Source: Myxococcales bacterium
GTDB taxonomy: Bacteria > Myxococcota_A > Polyangia > Fen-1088
Direction: 5' to 3'
Assembly: GCA_003170035.1 (NCBI GenBank)
Contig: PMZX01000414.1
Location: 4,161 to 17,916, forward strand
Length of the DNA: 13,756 nt
The notes below the pieces were generated by a model. The model worked only from the letters and a program-made list of their open reading frames with translations, did no database searches and was not told where the DNA came from. Both the position numbers and the translations under genes were made by a program. Positions 12,822-13,756 of the stretch are shown here, piece by piece (the first letter of the stretch is position 1; every line of letters begins with the position of its first letter).

Positions 12822-13756
12822 TTGAACGCACCGTCCACATCCCTCGGGCTGGCATCGTCAGCGGCGGCTTCGTCCGTCCTGCGCACGCCTGAGGCCAACG
12901 GGCTTCCGGTTCGTGAAGCCGACCTTCGCACGTCGATCCGGCCGACGGTGGCCGAGATCGATCTAGGGGCCCTTTGTCGCAATGTCGCGCGCGTGCGGGC
13001 TATCGTGGGTCCGAAGGTGGCCATCTACGGCGTGGTGAAGGCAGACGCCTATGGACATGGCGCAGTGACCGTGGCTGGCGTCCTCGCACCGTTGGTTGAT
13101 GCGCTTGCGGTTTCTTTGGTCGAGGAAGGTCTTGAGCTTCGCGGTGCCGGTCTCACCTGTCCGATCCTGGTGCTGGGGGCCTACTACGGGCAAACCCATT
13201 CCGAGGTGTTGGAAGAAGGCCTCACCCCGGTCATCTACGACATCGGCGAGTTGCAGCGGTTCGGCAGCGCGCCCCGCCGGCGCAGGCCGAGGCGCGGTCA
13301 GGCCCAGGCTGGGAATGGGCTCCCGCAGCGCTGGCCTGTGCACGTGAAGATCGACACCGGCATGAACAGATTGGGCATCCAGCCTGAGGCCTTGCCCGCG
13401 TTCCTCGAGCTTGCTGCTCGCTATTCGCACCTGGAATTGACCGGGGCGTGCACGCACTTCGCATCGGCTGACCTGAAACGTCCGGGTGCCACGCGCGAGC
13501 AGATCGCCCGATTCGAACGTTGCCTGCGGGTTGCGGCTGCGCACGGCATGGTTCCTGGTGTCGTGCACGCGGCCAACAGCGCGGCAGCGGTGCGTTTCCC
13601 CGAGGCGCGCTACCGCGCCATCCGGCCCGGTCTCGCGCTCTACGGCGCCATGCCCTCGGCGGTGGTGGCTCGCCCCGAGTTGGAGCCTGTGCTTGCTCTG
13701 CGCACCAAGATCATGGCGTTGCACGAGGTGGCCGCCGGGCAGGGCGTGAGCTACGG
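12822..13756 (+). CDS. alr: Alanine racemase, PLP-dependent (3' end beyond window)
   Basis: Converts L-alanine to D-alanine for peptidoglycan, using pyridoxal phosphate in the cytoplasm. The barrel starts at RPTVAEIDLGAL. The PLP lysine is in VVKADAYGHG (Lys codon 13038-13040), and substrate and PLP-barrel motifs include HVKIDTGMNRLG and RPGLALYG. The window ends in GVSYG, whose Tyr (13752-13754) corresponds to the second catalytic base of the family. An Arg-rich insertion of about 20 residues (APRRRRPRRGQAQAGNGLPQ) sits before the KIDTGMNR strand. The start is uncertain: the usual enzyme begins a few residues before RPTVAEI, but no ATG is present. Candidates are TTG 12822, GTG 12804 and GTG 12948, none with a good ribosome site. 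TTG 12822 is given because the candidate promoter covers 12804. Probably expressed from its own promoter. Confidence 0.93.
   Translation, partial: MNAPSTSLGLASSAAASSVLRTPEANGLPVREADLRTSIRPTVAEIDLGALCRNVARVRAIVGPKVAIYGVVKADAYGHGAVTVAGVLAPLVDALAVSLVEEGLELRGAGLTCPILVLGAYYGQTHSEVLEEGLTPVIYDIGELQRFGSAPRRRRPRRGQAQAGNGLPQRWPVHVKIDTGMNRLGIQPEALPAFLELAARYSHLELTGACTHFASADLKRPGATREQIARFERCLRVAAAHGMVPGVVHAANSAAAVRFPEARYRAIRPGLALYGAMPSAVVARPELEPVLALRTKIMALHEVAAGQGVSY

Overview
The window looks like chromosomal DNA of a myxobacterium-type organism (Myxococcota, probably the Polyangia side). It is GC-rich, and two secreted proteins carry long Gly/Ser/Thr 'TGGST' linkers ending in a MYXO-CTERM-like tail (Cys, hydrophobic helix, Arg5). 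A pilin-like domain with a 'GDLDCDG' motif points the same way. The taxonomic call is inference from these protein styles; nothing in the window proves it.

Layout. (1) 1-4760, plus strand: a tightly packed operon. It holds the last codons of an upstream gene (candidate binding protein), an ABC permease resembling the tungstate/molybdate class (WtpB/ModB) with about 165 extra N-terminal residues, an ABC ATPase with a Cys-rich tail, a NapH/CcoG-type membrane 4Fe-4S protein, and a membrane-anchored PQQ-type beta-propeller. Three of the four junctions are 4-base stop/start overlaps. The combination suggests oxyanion uptake linked to an envelope redox protein pair, but substrate and coupling are inferred. 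(2) 4744-6319, minus strand: a secreted ankyrin-repeat protein with a C-terminal membrane anchor, followed by a pilin-like domain that lacks the usual N-terminal pilin helix and overlaps the end of the propeller gene. (3) 6421-10154, plus strand: two tandem paralogues of an unrecognised surface-protein family. Each has a signal peptide predicted to expose an N-terminal His-Trp-Cys, a beta-rich domain, a helical domain, a repeat linker built on a 24-bp unit, and the sorting tail. (4) 10298-10374: tRNA-Arg(ACG) with encoded CCA. (5) 10443-11621, minus strand: a membrane metallophosphoesterase that probably starts at a CTG codon. (6) 11967-13756, plus strand: a Crp/Fnr-family regulator and the 5' part of alanine racemase, which runs off the window at its catalytic tyrosine.

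The parts most likely to be undescribed are the transporter/FeS/propeller operon with its Cys-tailed ATPase, and the duplicated HWC-start surface proteins. No CRISPR array, insertion sequence, phage gene or attachment site was seen.
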